DNA of 62,293 nucleotides from VFZS01 sp964353255 (GTDB lineage: Bacteria > Acidobacteriota > Terriglobia > Bryobacterales > Bryobacteraceae): positions 1 through 62,293 of the forward strand of contig CAYGVJ010000009.1 of assembly GCA_964353255.1 (NCBI GenBank), in the 5' to 3' direction. Made by a program: the position numbers and the translations under genes. Of this stretch, positions 1-9,127 are shown one piece after another; position 1 is the first letter of the stretch, and every line of letters begins with the position of its first letter. The notes below the pieces were generated by a model that saw nothing but the letters and a program-made list of their open reading frames with translations, searched no databases and had not been told where the DNA came from.

Positions 1-2
1 CC

Positions 3-2672
3 CAGACCACGCCTCTCTACACCGTGACCACGATCGCGGGCATCGGGAAACTGCCCTACCCGGGCGACGGGCGCGCCGCCACTTCCGTAACCCTGTTTGA
101 GCCTAACCGGGTGGCCTACGACCGTGATGGGAACCTCTACTTCACTGAGACGTACTACAACCGGGTGTTCCGGGTCTCAACCTCCGGAATCCTCTCGGTC
201 GTAGCCGGCAACGGTGAACCCGGCTTCAGCGGCGATGGGGCAGCCGCCACCGCCGCCGCCGTGGGAACTCCCCTAGGGGTCGCGGTGGACGCCGCAAGGA
301 ACATCTACGTGGGCACTTCCAGCCGCATCCGGAAGATCTCGCCGGATGGCACCATCCGCACCATCGCCGGAACCGGCGAAACCGGCTATACCGGCGACGG
401 GGGACTCGCCACCGCCGCGCGCATCGGCGATCCCTTCGACCTTGTGGTGGACTCCTCCAACAACGTGCTTTTCGCTGATGCTCCCTACCACGTCGTGCGG
501 AAGGTCACCCCCTTCGGGGGCATCCTTACCGTGGCCGGCACCGGCGCCGCCGGGTTTTCCGGCGACCGCGGCCCGGCGACCGCGGCGCGCTTGAACCAGC
601 CGGAGGGTCTGGCTCTGGATGCTGCCGGCAACTTGTACATCGCGGATCATGAAAACAACCGCGTCCGGAGGGTTGACGGGGACGGCGTCATCACGACTTA
701 TGCCGGAAACGGGGAATGGGGCTACTCGGGTGACAACGGACCTGCCACGAGCGCCCGGCTGGACAGTCCCCTGGGCCTGGCCGCCACCGGGGACGGGCTT
801 TATATCGTGGGCGAAAACCAGGGAGACATCCGGCGAGTCACTCCCGCCGGCATGATTTACACGGTGGTGACCTGGCTTTCAGGAGCGGGGGACATCGCGG
901 CCAGCCCGGCCGGCCATCTTGCGGTCAGCAACTACCTGGACCACATCATCCGCCGCATGTCGCCGACCGGCTCCCTCGAGCCCCTGGCCGGGTACGCCAG
1001 CACAACGGCATTCGGAGATGGGGGTCTCGCCACCGCGGCGCTCCTGCTGGATCCGTTCGAGATTGCCCTGGATCCTTCCGGCAATGTCCTGGTGGCGGAC
1101 TATGCGGACCAACGCGTGCGGCGCTTCGTTCCCGGCGGTGTGATCAGCACGTACGCGGGAACCGGGGTCAACGGGTACAGCGGCGACAATGGGCCGGCCA
1201 GAGACGCGATGCTGAACCAGCCGACCGGCCTGGCCGTGGACTCCTCCGCCAACGTCTTTGTCACCTGCAATGGCCGCATCCGGCGCATTGATTCGTCGTC
1301 AGGCCGGATCACCACCTTCGTCGGGACGGACATGACAGGTTTCAGCGGGGACAACGGCCTGGCCACCAACGCCCACATCAATTTCCCCCAGGGCCTGGCG
1401 GTGGACAGCGGCGGCGTTCTCTACATCGCCGACACCTTCAATCACCGCGTGCGGCGCGTGGATCGCGCCGGCGTCATCACCACCATTGCCGGAACCGGCG
1501 ACTATGGCTACCTCGGTAACGGCATCCCCGCGACCTCGGCGCAACTCAATGAACCACGGGGCGTGGCCGTAGACTCCTCCGGCAACGTCTATATCGCCGA
1601 CTTCAGGAATCACCGGGTGCGGAAAGTATCCAATGGAATAATCACCGACCTGGCTGGTAACGGCGAACGGGGCAATGACGGGGACGGCGGTCCCGCCACG
1701 CGCGCCCGCCTCGACTTCCCGACCGGCGTGGCGGTGGACAGCGCGGGCAACGTCTTCATCGCCTCGGGCCTGTTCGTCCGGCGCGTGTCTCCCAACGGCG
1801 TGATCGCGACGGTGGCCGGCAATGGCTCGGAGGCCTTCAGCGGCGATGGAGATCTGGCCACCCGGGCGGGCATGACCGCTGAAAGGCTCGCTATTGACAA
1901 CGCGGGACGCATCTATGTGTCGGATCGAGGCAACCGGCGCATCCGCCGTCTCGACCCGGTTCAAATCTTTGCTTCGGGAGTGCTGAACGGCGCCACCTTC
2001 CTTTCCGGAGCGGTGGCCCCCGGGGAGATCCTGGCCGTTTTCGGTGCTGACCTGGGGCCGGCGGAACTCGTGCGCGGGGCGTTCGACGCCGGCGGCAAGC
2101 TCCCCACCACCCTCGGGGAGGTGCAGATCACCTTCGACGGGGTTGCCGCGCCTTTGCTGTATGTTTCCGCGGGTCAGGCGGGCCCCATCGTGCCCTACTC
2201 GGTGGCGGGAAAGAGCAGCACCGTCATGCAGGTGACCTACCGCGGCCGTAAGACCAACACCGTCACGCTGCCGGTGGCCGACTCCTCGCCCGGGCTCTTC
2301 GCGGTCTCGGGCCGCGGCCAGTCGGCGGCGCTGAACCAGGACTGGAGCGTGAACTCGGCCGGCAACCCGGCAGCGCGAGACACCATTATCATGCTCTACG
2401 CCACCGGCGAAGGGCAGACCAGGCCGCCAGGTGTGGACGGCGAGCGAGCCGACGCGGACTTCCCCGAGCCGATCTTGCCGGTTTCGGTGACTATCGGCGG
2501 CATTGAGGCTCGGGATGTCCTTTACGCCGGCGCAGCGCCCGGCATGGTCGCCGGAGCCATGCAGGTGAACGTGCGTGTGCCGGCCACTGCGCCGGCGGGA
2601 GGCGCGGTGCCCATCCGAATGAAGGTGGGCAACAACACCAGCCGCGATGGCGTGACGGTGGCGCTGCGATAA
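3..2672 (+). CDS. NHL-repeat beta-propeller protein with C-terminal TIGR03437 domain (5' partial)
   Basis: The reading frame is open to the left window edge; the first in-window start is GTG at 24, but homologous repeat sequence begins before it, so the gene probably starts outside. About twelve units of roughly 55 residues follow. Each has an AGTG/AGNG turn, a GDG(G)xAT segment and a strand like GVAVDSSGNVYIAD, as in NHL repeats. Twelve blades would make two six-bladed propellers (inference). From about residue 650 the protein changes to a beta-rich region of about 220 residues opening with VLNGATF and containing PGEILAVFG, matching the C-terminal domain common in Solibacter-type secreted proteins. 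The role is unknown; an extracellular binding or scaffold protein is likely. The export signal would lie outside the window. It converges with the GH3 gene, with 19 nt between the stops. Confidence 0.85.
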   Translation, partial: QTTPLYTVTTIAGIGKLPYPGDGRAATSVTLFEPNRVAYDRDGNLYFTETYYNRVFRVSTSGILSVVAGNGEPGFSGDGAAATAAAVGTPLGVAVDAARNIYVGTSSRIRKISPDGTIRTIAGTGETGYTGDGGLATAARIGDPFDLVVDSSNNVLFADAPYHVVRKVTPFGGILTVAGTGAAGFSGDRGPATAARLNQPEGLALDAAGNLYIADHENNRVRRVDGDGVITTYAGNGEWGYSGDNGPATSARLDSPLGLAATGDGLYIVGENQGDIRRVTPAGMIYTVVTWLSGAGDIAASPAGHLAVSNYLDHIIRRMSPTGSLEPLAGYASTTAFGDGGLATAALLLDPFEIALDPSGNVLVADYADQRVRRFVPGGVISTYAGTGVNGYSGDNGPARDAMLNQPTGLAVDSSANVFVTCNGRIRRIDSSSGRITTFVGTDMTGFSGDNGLATNAHINFPQGLAVDSGGVLYIADTFNHRVRRVDRAGVITTIAGTGDYGYLGNGIPATSAQLNEPRGVAVDSSGNVYIADFRNHRVRKVSNGIITDLAGNGERGNDGDGGPATRARLDFPTGVAVDSAGNVFIASGLFVRRVSPNGVIATVAGNGSEAFSGDGDLATRAGMTAERLAIDNAGRIYVSDRGNRRIRRLDPVQIFASGVLNGATFLSGAVAPGEILAVFGADLGPAELVRGAFDAGGKLPTTLGEVQITFDGVAAPLLYVSAGQAGPIVPYSVAGKSSTVMQVTYRGRKTNTVTLPVADSSPGLFAVSGRGQSAALNQDWSVNSAGNPAARDTIIMLYATGEGQTRPPGVDGERADADFPEPILPVSVTIGGIEARDVLYAGAAPGMVAGAMQVNVRVPATAPAGGAVPIRMKVGNNTSRDGVTVALR

Positions 2673-2691
2673 GCCGGAAGCCGGCCCGTGC

Positions 2692-4548
2692 TCAGTATTT
2701 CAAGCCGTAACCGTACTTGAACAGCGGGTCGTAGAGGCGGTCGCCGACATTGATCGGTATCTGGGACATCGAGCGCGGCCAGGAGAACGAGAGCTTTCCC
2801 GTCGGCTTGTAGTCGCCGAAGAGTACGTCCGCCACGCCCTGACCTTCGGTGCCCGGCAGCCAGGCGGCGACGAACGCATCCGCCAGCTCGAGGACCTCGT
2901 TGATGATCATCGGGCGGCCGGAAAGCAGGATCACCACCACCGGGATGCCGGCTTTCTTCATGTTGGTGACGGCCTCGACGTCCTCTTTGTCGAGCGCCAG
3001 GTCGGCGCGATCGCCCACTCCCTCGGCGTAAGGCCGCTCGCCGATCACCACCACGCCGATGTCCGCGCCGGCCGCTTCCGTGCCGTCCTTCGAGAAAGTC
3101 ACCTGGGTGTTTTTGGAGGCCGCGTTCTTGATGGCCGAGAGAATGGTCGTGCCGCCCGTGGTCACCTCCCCGCTGCGGCCCTGCCAGGCGATGGTCCAGC
3201 CGCCGCACTGGTTGCCGATGTCGTCGGCGCCCTTGCCGGCGACGTGAATGCGCCTCACCCGCTTCGAGATCGGCAGGGTCTTACCCTGATTCTTGAGCAG
3301 CACCAGGGACTGGCGCACGGCCTCGCGCGCCACCTGCCGGTGCTCGGGCGAGCCGAACGTTTTGTGAAGGCTCCGGTCGGCCAACTGAGACCGGCCCTTG
3401 TCCATCAACCCCATGGCGAACTTGACGCGGAGGATGCGCGTCACGGCGTCGTCGATGCGCGACATCGGCACCTTGCCCTCGTTCACCAGTTCCTTCAGCA
3501 GGTTGAAGAACTGGCGGTACCGGCTCGGCACCATGGCCATGTCCATGCCGGCGTTGATCGATGTCTCGATGGCCGCCTTGTAGTCCTTAGTGATCTGGTC
3601 GATGGCGTTGTAGTCGGAGATGAGGAAGCCCTCGAAGCCCAGCTCCTGCTTGAGAATCTCGGTGAGCAGACGCTTGCTGGCCGAGCATTTCACGCCGTTC
3701 CAACTGTTGTAGGAGGGCATGATCGAGCCGACGCCCGCGCGCACCGCCGTTACGTACCCCGGCAAGTGGATCCGCCGCAGGGTCGGCTCATCGACGCGCG
3801 TGTCACCCTGGTCCAGCCCTTTGCGCCCGCCGCCGCCGGTGCCGAATGTCGTGCCGCCGTCGCCCACGTAGTGCTTGGCGCAGGCCAGGATGGAAAGCGG
3901 GTCGCTCAATTGGAGACCCTGCAAGCCGCGGACCGCCGCCTCGCCCAGCACCTGGACCAGCTTCGGATCCTCGGAGAAGCCTTCGTAAGTCCGGCCCCAG
4001 CGCTCGTCCTGCGGAACCGTCACGCAGGGCGCGAACGTCCAGTTGATCCCCGTGGCGCGGACCTCCTCGGCGGTGATGCGCGCGATCTTCTCCACCAGCG
4101 CGGGATTGCGGGTGCAGCCCAGGCCGACATTCTGCGGGAAGATGACGGCACCCAGCACGTTGTTGTGCCCGTGCAGCGCATCGACGCCGTACAAGATCGG
4201 GATGCCCAGGCGGGTCTTGAGCGCGCGCTGCTGGAGGCGGTCATACATGTCGGTCCAAGCCTGAAGGCTGTTGCCTTCCTTGGGATCCGAGTTGCCCCCG
4301 CTCAGCACCGAGCCCAGGAAATAGGTCTCGACGTCGGCGAGATCCTTGAGGGCGTCCTGCTCGGCCTGGGTCATCTGGCCGATCTTTTCCTCCAGCGTCA
4401 TCCTGGAAAGCAGCTCTTTGACCTGCGGATCGTAGGAGGAAAGCGGCTTGGGTTTCGATGCCGCGGAAATAACCTGACGAAATGCGAACAGAACACCGAA
4501 GGCGGCAGCCAGCAGGACCGCCGCTCGGAGAGCGACTGAATTCCTCAT
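2692..4548 (-). CDS. Glycoside hydrolase family 3 beta-glucosidase / exo-glucanase
   Basis: This 618-residue protein starts with a signal-peptide-like hydrophobic stretch (about residues 8-30). It carries the GH3 landmarks in order: LYGVDALHGHNN, the KHYVGDGGT loop, and the nucleophile motif GFLISDYNAID with the predicted catalytic Asp at about residue 312. An alpha/beta-sandwich C-terminal domain (GH3_C) follows. The HKTFGSPEHRQVAREAVRQS linker is typical of exo-1,3/1,4-beta-glucanase-like GH3 enzymes. Expected activity is release of glucose from beta-glucan or cello-oligosaccharide ends in the periplasm or outside the cell; exact linkage cannot be read from sequence. It is transcribed away from the fucose operon, with a 330-bp divergent spacer. 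Confidence 0.92.
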   Translation of the reverse strand: MRNSVALRAAVLLAAAFGVLFAFRQVISAASKPKPLSSYDPQVKELLSRMTLEEKIGQMTQAEQDALKDLADVETYFLGSVLSGGNSDPKEGNSLQAWTDMYDRLQQRALKTRLGIPILYGVDALHGHNNVLGAVIFPQNVGLGCTRNPALVEKIARITAEEVRATGINWTFAPCVTVPQDERWGRTYEGFSEDPKLVQVLGEAAVRGLQGLQLSDPLSILACAKHYVGDGGTTFGTGGGGRKGLDQGDTRVDEPTLRRIHLPGYVTAVRAGVGSIMPSYNSWNGVKCSASKRLLTEILKQELGFEGFLISDYNAIDQITKDYKAAIETSINAGMDMAMVPSRYRQFFNLLKELVNEGKVPMSRIDDAVTRILRVKFAMGLMDKGRSQLADRSLHKTFGSPEHRQVAREAVRQSLVLLKNQGKTLPISKRVRRIHVAGKGADDIGNQCGGWTIAWQGRSGEVTTGGTTILSAIKNAASKNTQVTFSKDGTEAAGADIGVVVIGERPYAEGVGDRADLALDKEDVEAVTNMKKAGIPVVVILLSGRPMIINEVLELADAFVAAWLPGTEGQGVADVLFGDYKPTGKLSFSWPRSMSQIPINVGDRLYDPLFKYGYGLKY

Positions 4549-4646
4549 TTCACGGCTCCTTGAAGCGCTTCTGAACGTCAGAGTGAAAACCGGCTATATC
4601 TTCTCACTGTCCCCGCCCGTGCGCAACCGCGGGTTGGACTGCCAAC

Positions 4647-4770
4647 GTGGCGCACGCTCTTAGCGTGCCGTCTCGGCACTTCCGCTTGCGGATCCGTTGC
4701 CGGACGTGCCGAGACAAGGCGGCCAAGCGTCGGCACGAGTGCCGACGCGGCAGGCTGAAGCCCGCGCCAC
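4647..4770. repeat. REP-like palindromic repeat in divergent spacer
   Basis: The spacer between the GH3 and epimerase genes holds nested inverted repeats: GTGGCGC (4647-4653) against GCGCCAC (4764-4770), GTCTCGGCAC (4670-4679) against GTGCCGAGAC (4706-4715), and CGTCGGCAC (4728-4736) against GTGCCGACG (4739-4747). The right part, GGCAGGCTGAAGCC, recurs at 12463-12477, so these look like members of one dispersed extragenic palindrome family. Promoters for both flanking genes must lie in or beside it; no convincing -35/-10 pair was identified. Confidence 0.55.
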
Positions 4771-4878
4771 ATCGGTCCATTCGCATTGACAGGGATGCAC
4801 AAAGCTGATAGCCTAGCCTTGGTTTCATCGAAACAGAGCCCCTTTGCACTTCTATAGCAGGAGAGAACACCAGCAGCT

Positions 4879-5877
4879 ATGAAAGATGATCTTGTCGTGG
4901 TGACGGGTGCGGGCGGGTTCATCGCCGGGCACCTCGTGGCGGATCTGCGCCGTCAGGGTTACCGGCGGATTCGCGCCGTCGATATCAAGCCGTTCGAGGA
5001 GTGGTACCAGCTTTTCCAGGATGTGGAGAACCTCTCCCTGGACCTGAGCCTGAAGGAGAACTGCGACACGGCCGCCCGGGGCGCCCGCCAGGTCTACAAC
5101 CTGGCCGCCAACATGGGCGGCATGGGCTTCATCGTTTTCAACAAGGCGCTGTGCATGCTCTCGGTCCTGATCAACACCCACATGCTTCAGGCCGCACAGC
5201 AGGCCGGGGTCGAGAGGTACTTCTACTCCTCCTCGGCCTGTGTCTACAACGGCGACAAACAGCAGGATGTCAACAGCCCGGCCCTCAAGGAGGAAGACGC
5301 CTACCCGGCGCTCTCCGAAGACGGCTACGGCTGGGAGAAGCTGTTCAGCGAGCGCATGTGCCGCCACTTCCGCGAGGACTTCGGCCTGCGCGCCCGCGTA
5401 GCGCGTTTTCACGCCGTCTACGGGCCCTATGGCACCTGGGACGGCGGCCGCGAGAAGGCCCCCGCAGCCATCTGCCGCAAGGTCATCCTGGCCAAGCTGT
5501 CCGGCCAGCACGAGATTGTCATCTGGGGCACCGGCCAGCAGACCCGCAGCTTCATGTACATCGACGACTGCGTCCAGGGCGTCCAGATGATCATGGATTC
5601 CGAGATTCTGGAGCCCATCAATCTCGGCTCGGCCGAGCTGGTGTCGATCAACCACCTCGTGGACCTGGCCGAGGAGATCGCGGGCGTGAAACTGAAGTGG
5701 ATTTACGACCCCAGCGCGCCCCGCGGAGTCATGGGCCGCAACAGCGACAACACGCGGCTCAAGAAGTACCTGAACTGGGAGCCCCGCATCCCGCTGCGCG
5801 AGGGTCTGGAGAAGACTTACGCCTGGATCCACGATCAGGTGCTGGCCCGCGAGGCCGGCCGGCGGGTGGTCGTCTGA
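4879..5877 (+). CDS. GDP-mannose 3,5-epimerase-like NAD-dependent epimerase
   Basis: The 332-residue protein is an extended short-chain dehydrogenase with an N-terminal Rossmann motif GAGGFIAG and an active-site SSSACVY segment. It has a YGWEK variant of the YxxxK motif (Tyr150, Lys154). Several segments match plant GDP-mannose 3,5-epimerase closely as I recall that family: NMGGMGFI, RFHAVYGPYGTW, GGREKAPAAICRK and GRNSDN. The predicted reaction is GDP-D-mannose to GDP-L-galactose or GDP-L-gulose. A related 3- or 3,5-epimerase acting on another GDP-sugar remains possible. It is first in an operon with the fkp-like gene (54 nt gap) and the fucosidase. The nearest Shine-Dalgarno-like AGGAG lies about 15 nt from the ATG, which is rather far. 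Confidence 0.8.
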   Translation: MKDDLVVVTGAGGFIAGHLVADLRRQGYRRIRAVDIKPFEEWYQLFQDVENLSLDLSLKENCDTAARGARQVYNLAANMGGMGFIVFNKALCMLSVLINTHMLQAAQQAGVERYFYSSSACVYNGDKQQDVNSPALKEEDAYPALSEDGYGWEKLFSERMCRHFREDFGLRARVARFHAVYGPYGTWDGGREKAPAAICRKVILAKLSGQHEIVIWGTGQQTRSFMYIDDCVQGVQMIMDSEILEPINLGSAELVSINHLVDLAEEIAGVKLKWIYDPSAPRGVMGRNSDNTRLKKYLNWEPRIPLREGLEKTYAWIHDQVLAREAGRRVVV

Positions 5878-5931
5878 GCGCCGGGCCCCGCCGGCAGGCG
5901 AGCACGCAACCGTTTCAGGCAGGTGAGAGCC

Positions 5932-8900
5932 ATGAACCGGGTGCCGCAACCCTGGGACTACTTAATCGTTACCGCTTCCAACGACGCGCAGGCTCAGGCC
6001 TACGAGTCACAGCTCCGCCTGCGGCGCGAGCTGGGCATGCTGTCGCAGGCGCGGGAAGTGCTGGTCGTCGCCGACCCCGAGGGCCGACGCGTCGGCAGCG
6101 GCGGCAGCACGCTGCACTGCCTCGCTTCGATAGTGAACCTTGAGTTGGAGCGCCGCGCGGAAACTCGCCGCGACCACCAGACGCCGGAGCGCATCCTCCG
6201 GCGTCTTCGGGTGCTGATCATTCATGCGGGCGGAGACTCCAAGCGGCTCCCGGCTTACGGTCCCTGGGGCAAGATCTTCCTGCCCTTGCCCGGCGAGAGT
6301 TACAGCGCGCTGGGCGCGACGCTGTTTGACCGCGTAGTCTCCATCCTGCTCGACTTACCCACGGGGGAGGCGGGCGCCGGCCAGATCGTGGTCGCTTCCG
6401 GCGACGCCCTTCTCCTGTTTGATCGGGAGGCCGTGCATTTCGCCTCCCAGGGCATGACCGCCCTCGGGGACTACGCCACCGTGGAGGAGGCCTCTCGCCA
6501 CGGCGTCTTCTGCGTTTCCGGAGACGGTTCCCTTCGCCTCTACCTTCAGAAACCTTCGCCCGAGGAACAGCAGCGCCGGGGCGCAGTGGACCGCTGCGGG
6601 AGGGCGGTGCTGGATCTCGGCCTGATGAGCCTGGGGGCGGCCACGGCCGCCGCCTGGTGCCGGGCATTCCAGATGGGCTTCGGCGCGGACGGCAAGTTCG
6701 GCTGGTCCGGCGCGATGCGGGAGGCCATCCTGTCGCAGGGCCTGGACCTCTACCGGGAGATCTGCTGCGCCATGGGCACGGAGGTCACCGCCGAACAGTA
6801 CGTCATGGCGGCCAACTCGAGCGGCTCGGCCTGGAGGGAACAAGCCCTGGCCGCGCTGTTCCCCGCACTGCATGAGATACCGATGACCGTGCGCGTGCTG
6901 CCGCGATCGAGCTTCCTGCACTTCGGCGCCACGCGCCAGTTGACGCCCAGCGGCCTGGCGCTGCTCCAGCACGACCAGGCGGCCCCGCCCGCCTTTTCAA
7001 GACTCTGCCTGGACGACGAGATCGGCGAGGGCGCCGAGATCACCGGCTCGAACGCGTGGATTGAAGGCTGCCGTCTGAGCGCGCCGCTCGCGCTCGGCGG
7101 CGGCAACGTGGTGATCGGCGTGGATGTGCGGGAGCCGCTGACGCTGCCCGCCGAGGCCTGCCTGGATGTGCTGGCCGGCTCCGACCGCGCGGGAAACCCG
7201 GTCTGGTTCGTCCGCTGCTACGGGGCGCGCGACGCCTTCAAGGACACCGTCGGCAGTGGCGCCCAATTCTGCGGGAAACCGCTGCTGGCCTGGCTGGCCG
7301 TCGCCGGCGCCTCCCCGGAGGACGTCTGGTCCGGCAACGCGCCGCCAGAGAGCCGCAACCTCTGGGACGCCCGCGTGTTCCCGGCAGAAGAGCAGCACCA
7401 GGGCTACCGGCGGTGGCTCTGGATGTTCGATCCCGCCTCCGCCACCGCCGAACAAAAGCAAGCCTGGCTCGCGGCTGATCGTCACAGCGCGGCGGAGATC
7501 GCGCTGCTCGGCGACCAGAACGCTTTCCACAGCCGGCGGGCGGCCCTCCGCGCGCAGGAGATCCGGCGGTCGCTGCGGCGGATGTACAGCCGTGAGAGCA
7601 CTTTCTCGGCCGAGGACCTGGGCTACGCGCTTTGGCACTCTTCGGACCGGGCGGCCTGGGTGGTCGAACTTCTGGCGGAAGCCCGCTGGCATTTCGAGGA
7701 GAACGGCGCCGGGGACGGCCTGGAGGACTTCACCTTCGGCCGCATTGTTCACTCGCTCGGCTCCGCGCTTGACCGCCTTTTCGGCAGCGAAGCTGCGGCG
7801 CTCGAGCAGGCGGTCCCGGGTCTGGCGCAACAGATTCCGCCCGATCTTGCGGGGTGGCTGGGCGCACGCGACCTGGGGGTGAACGAGGACACCCGGCTCG
7901 GCGACTGGTCGCGCCGGCTGCGTGAGGCGGCCTTCCGCCAGCTCAACCAGACCATTCTCCGCAGCTCGATGACCTCGAAAGAGCGGCCGCGCAACGCGCT
8001 CCGCCCCGACGAGACCGTTTGGGGCCGCGCCCCGGCGCGCATCGAGCTGGGCGGCGGTTGGACCGACACGCCGCCCTACAGCCTCGAATACGGCGGCGAC
8101 GTCATCAACGCGGCCGTCAACCTGAACGGGCAGCCGCCCATCCACTGCTATTGCCGGGTGATCGAGGAGCCGGTGATCCGCCTGAGCTCGATCGACGTCG
8201 GCCGTCATCTCCAGATCACGGAACTCGAAGAGTTGCTCGACTACCGCCGCCCCGGCGACAGCTTCGCGCTGGCCAAGGCGGCGCTGGCCGTCTCGGGCTT
8301 CTCGCCCGAACTGACCCCTTGGCCGCGCGGCGTCGCCTTGCGCGACATGCTGGAGGAGTTCGGCGGCGGCCTCGAACTCACCACGCTGGTAGGAATTCCG
8401 AAAGGCAGCGGCCTGGGCACATCCAGCATCCTGGGGGCGGTCATCCTCGCCGTGATCGAACGGGCCATGGGACGCACGCTGACGGAGCGCGAGCTGTTCC
8501 ACGACGTGCTCCGCCTGGAGCAGGCCCTCACCACCGGCGGCGGCTGGCAGGATCAGATCGGCGGCGGCGTCGGAGGAACCAAGCTCACCAGCACCCGGCG
8601 GGGCCTGTTCGTGGACCCGCGCATCCGTTACGTGCCGAACGACCTCATCGACCCGAAGATGAACGGCGGCCGCACGCTGCTCTACTACACCGGGCTGACC
8701 CGGCTGGCCAAGAACATCCTCGCGCAGATCGTGGGCAGCTACTTCAACCGCAACCGGAGCATCATGACCACGCTGGCCCACGAGCACCTGGTCGCGCGCG
8801 CCGTGGCCGACGCCATGGATCGCAAGGACGCCCGGCTGTTCGGCTACTACGTGGATGTCGCCTGGCGCCTTCAGAAACAGCTTTGCGGCGAGGTGACCAG

Positions 8901-9117
8901 CGAGGCCATCGAGTCGCTGCTCGGGCGCGTGCGCCCGCACGTCCACGGGATGCGGATTTCGGGCGCCGGCAGCGGCGGGTTCCTCTTCATGATCGCGAAA
9001 TCCCCGGACGACGCCGCGCGGGTGCGCGAGATGCTCGAGCGCGAGCCGCTGAACGAGCGCTCGCGCTTCTTCGACTTCGAGATCAACCACGCGGGGCTCG
9101 AAGTTACTACCTGTTAG
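5932..9117 (+). CDS. fkp: Bifunctional L-fucokinase / GDP-L-fucose pyrophosphorylase
   Basis: About 1061 residues, slightly longer than Bacteroides Fkp. The N-terminal half has the nucleotidyltransferase segment HAGGDSKRLPAYGPWGK (about residues 97-113), equivalent to the Fkp guanylyltransferase loop. The C-terminal third is a GHMP kinase: IELGGGWTDTPPYSLEYGG, the phosphate loop PKGSGLGTSSILGA (near residue 825), TTGGGWQDQ, and a final GAGSGGFLFM. Together they would phosphorylate L-fucose and make GDP-L-fucose; the same enzyme class can also accept L-galactose. I chose ATG 5932 rather than GTG 5923 because AGGTGAGAG sits six to ten bases upstream of the ATG. The fucosidase begins 10 nt downstream, so this is one operon. 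Confidence 0.93.
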   Translation: MNRVPQPWDYLIVTASNDAQAQAYESQLRLRRELGMLSQAREVLVVADPEGRRVGSGGSTLHCLASIVNLELERRAETRRDHQTPERILRRLRVLIIHAGGDSKRLPAYGPWGKIFLPLPGESYSALGATLFDRVVSILLDLPTGEAGAGQIVVASGDALLLFDREAVHFASQGMTALGDYATVEEASRHGVFCVSGDGSLRLYLQKPSPEEQQRRGAVDRCGRAVLDLGLMSLGAATAAAWCRAFQMGFGADGKFGWSGAMREAILSQGLDLYREICCAMGTEVTAEQYVMAANSSGSAWREQALAALFPALHEIPMTVRVLPRSSFLHFGATRQLTPSGLALLQHDQAAPPAFSRLCLDDEIGEGAEITGSNAWIEGCRLSAPLALGGGNVVIGVDVREPLTLPAEACLDVLAGSDRAGNPVWFVRCYGARDAFKDTVGSGAQFCGKPLLAWLAVAGASPEDVWSGNAPPESRNLWDARVFPAEEQHQGYRRWLWMFDPASATAEQKQAWLAADRHSAAEIALLGDQNAFHSRRAALRAQEIRRSLRRMYSRESTFSAEDLGYALWHSSDRAAWVVELLAEARWHFEENGAGDGLEDFTFGRIVHSLGSALDRLFGSEAAALEQAVPGLAQQIPPDLAGWLGARDLGVNEDTRLGDWSRRLREAAFRQLNQTILRSSMTSKERPRNALRPDETVWGRAPARIELGGGWTDTPPYSLEYGGDVINAAVNLNGQPPIHCYCRVIEEPVIRLSSIDVGRHLQITELEELLDYRRPGDSFALAKAALAVSGFSPELTPWPRGVALRDMLEEFGGGLELTTLVGIPKGSGLGTSSILGAVILAVIERAMGRTLTERELFHDVLRLEQALTTGGGWQDQIGGGVGGTKLTSTRRGLFVDPRIRYVPNDLIDPKMNGGRTLLYYTGLTRLAKNILAQIVGSYFNRNRSIMTTLAHEHLVARAVADAMDRKDARLFGYYVDVAWRLQKQLCGEVTSEAIESLLGRVRPHVHGMRISGAGSGGFLFMIAKSPDDAARVREMLEREPLNERSRFFDFEINHAGLEVTTC

Positions 9118-9127
9118 GGGAACACCC

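Noticed and set aside
3244..4539. 431-codon plus-strand frame opposite the GH3 gene
   Set aside because: It mirrors the GH3 coding sequence, has no recognisable domain and no ribosome-binding site.
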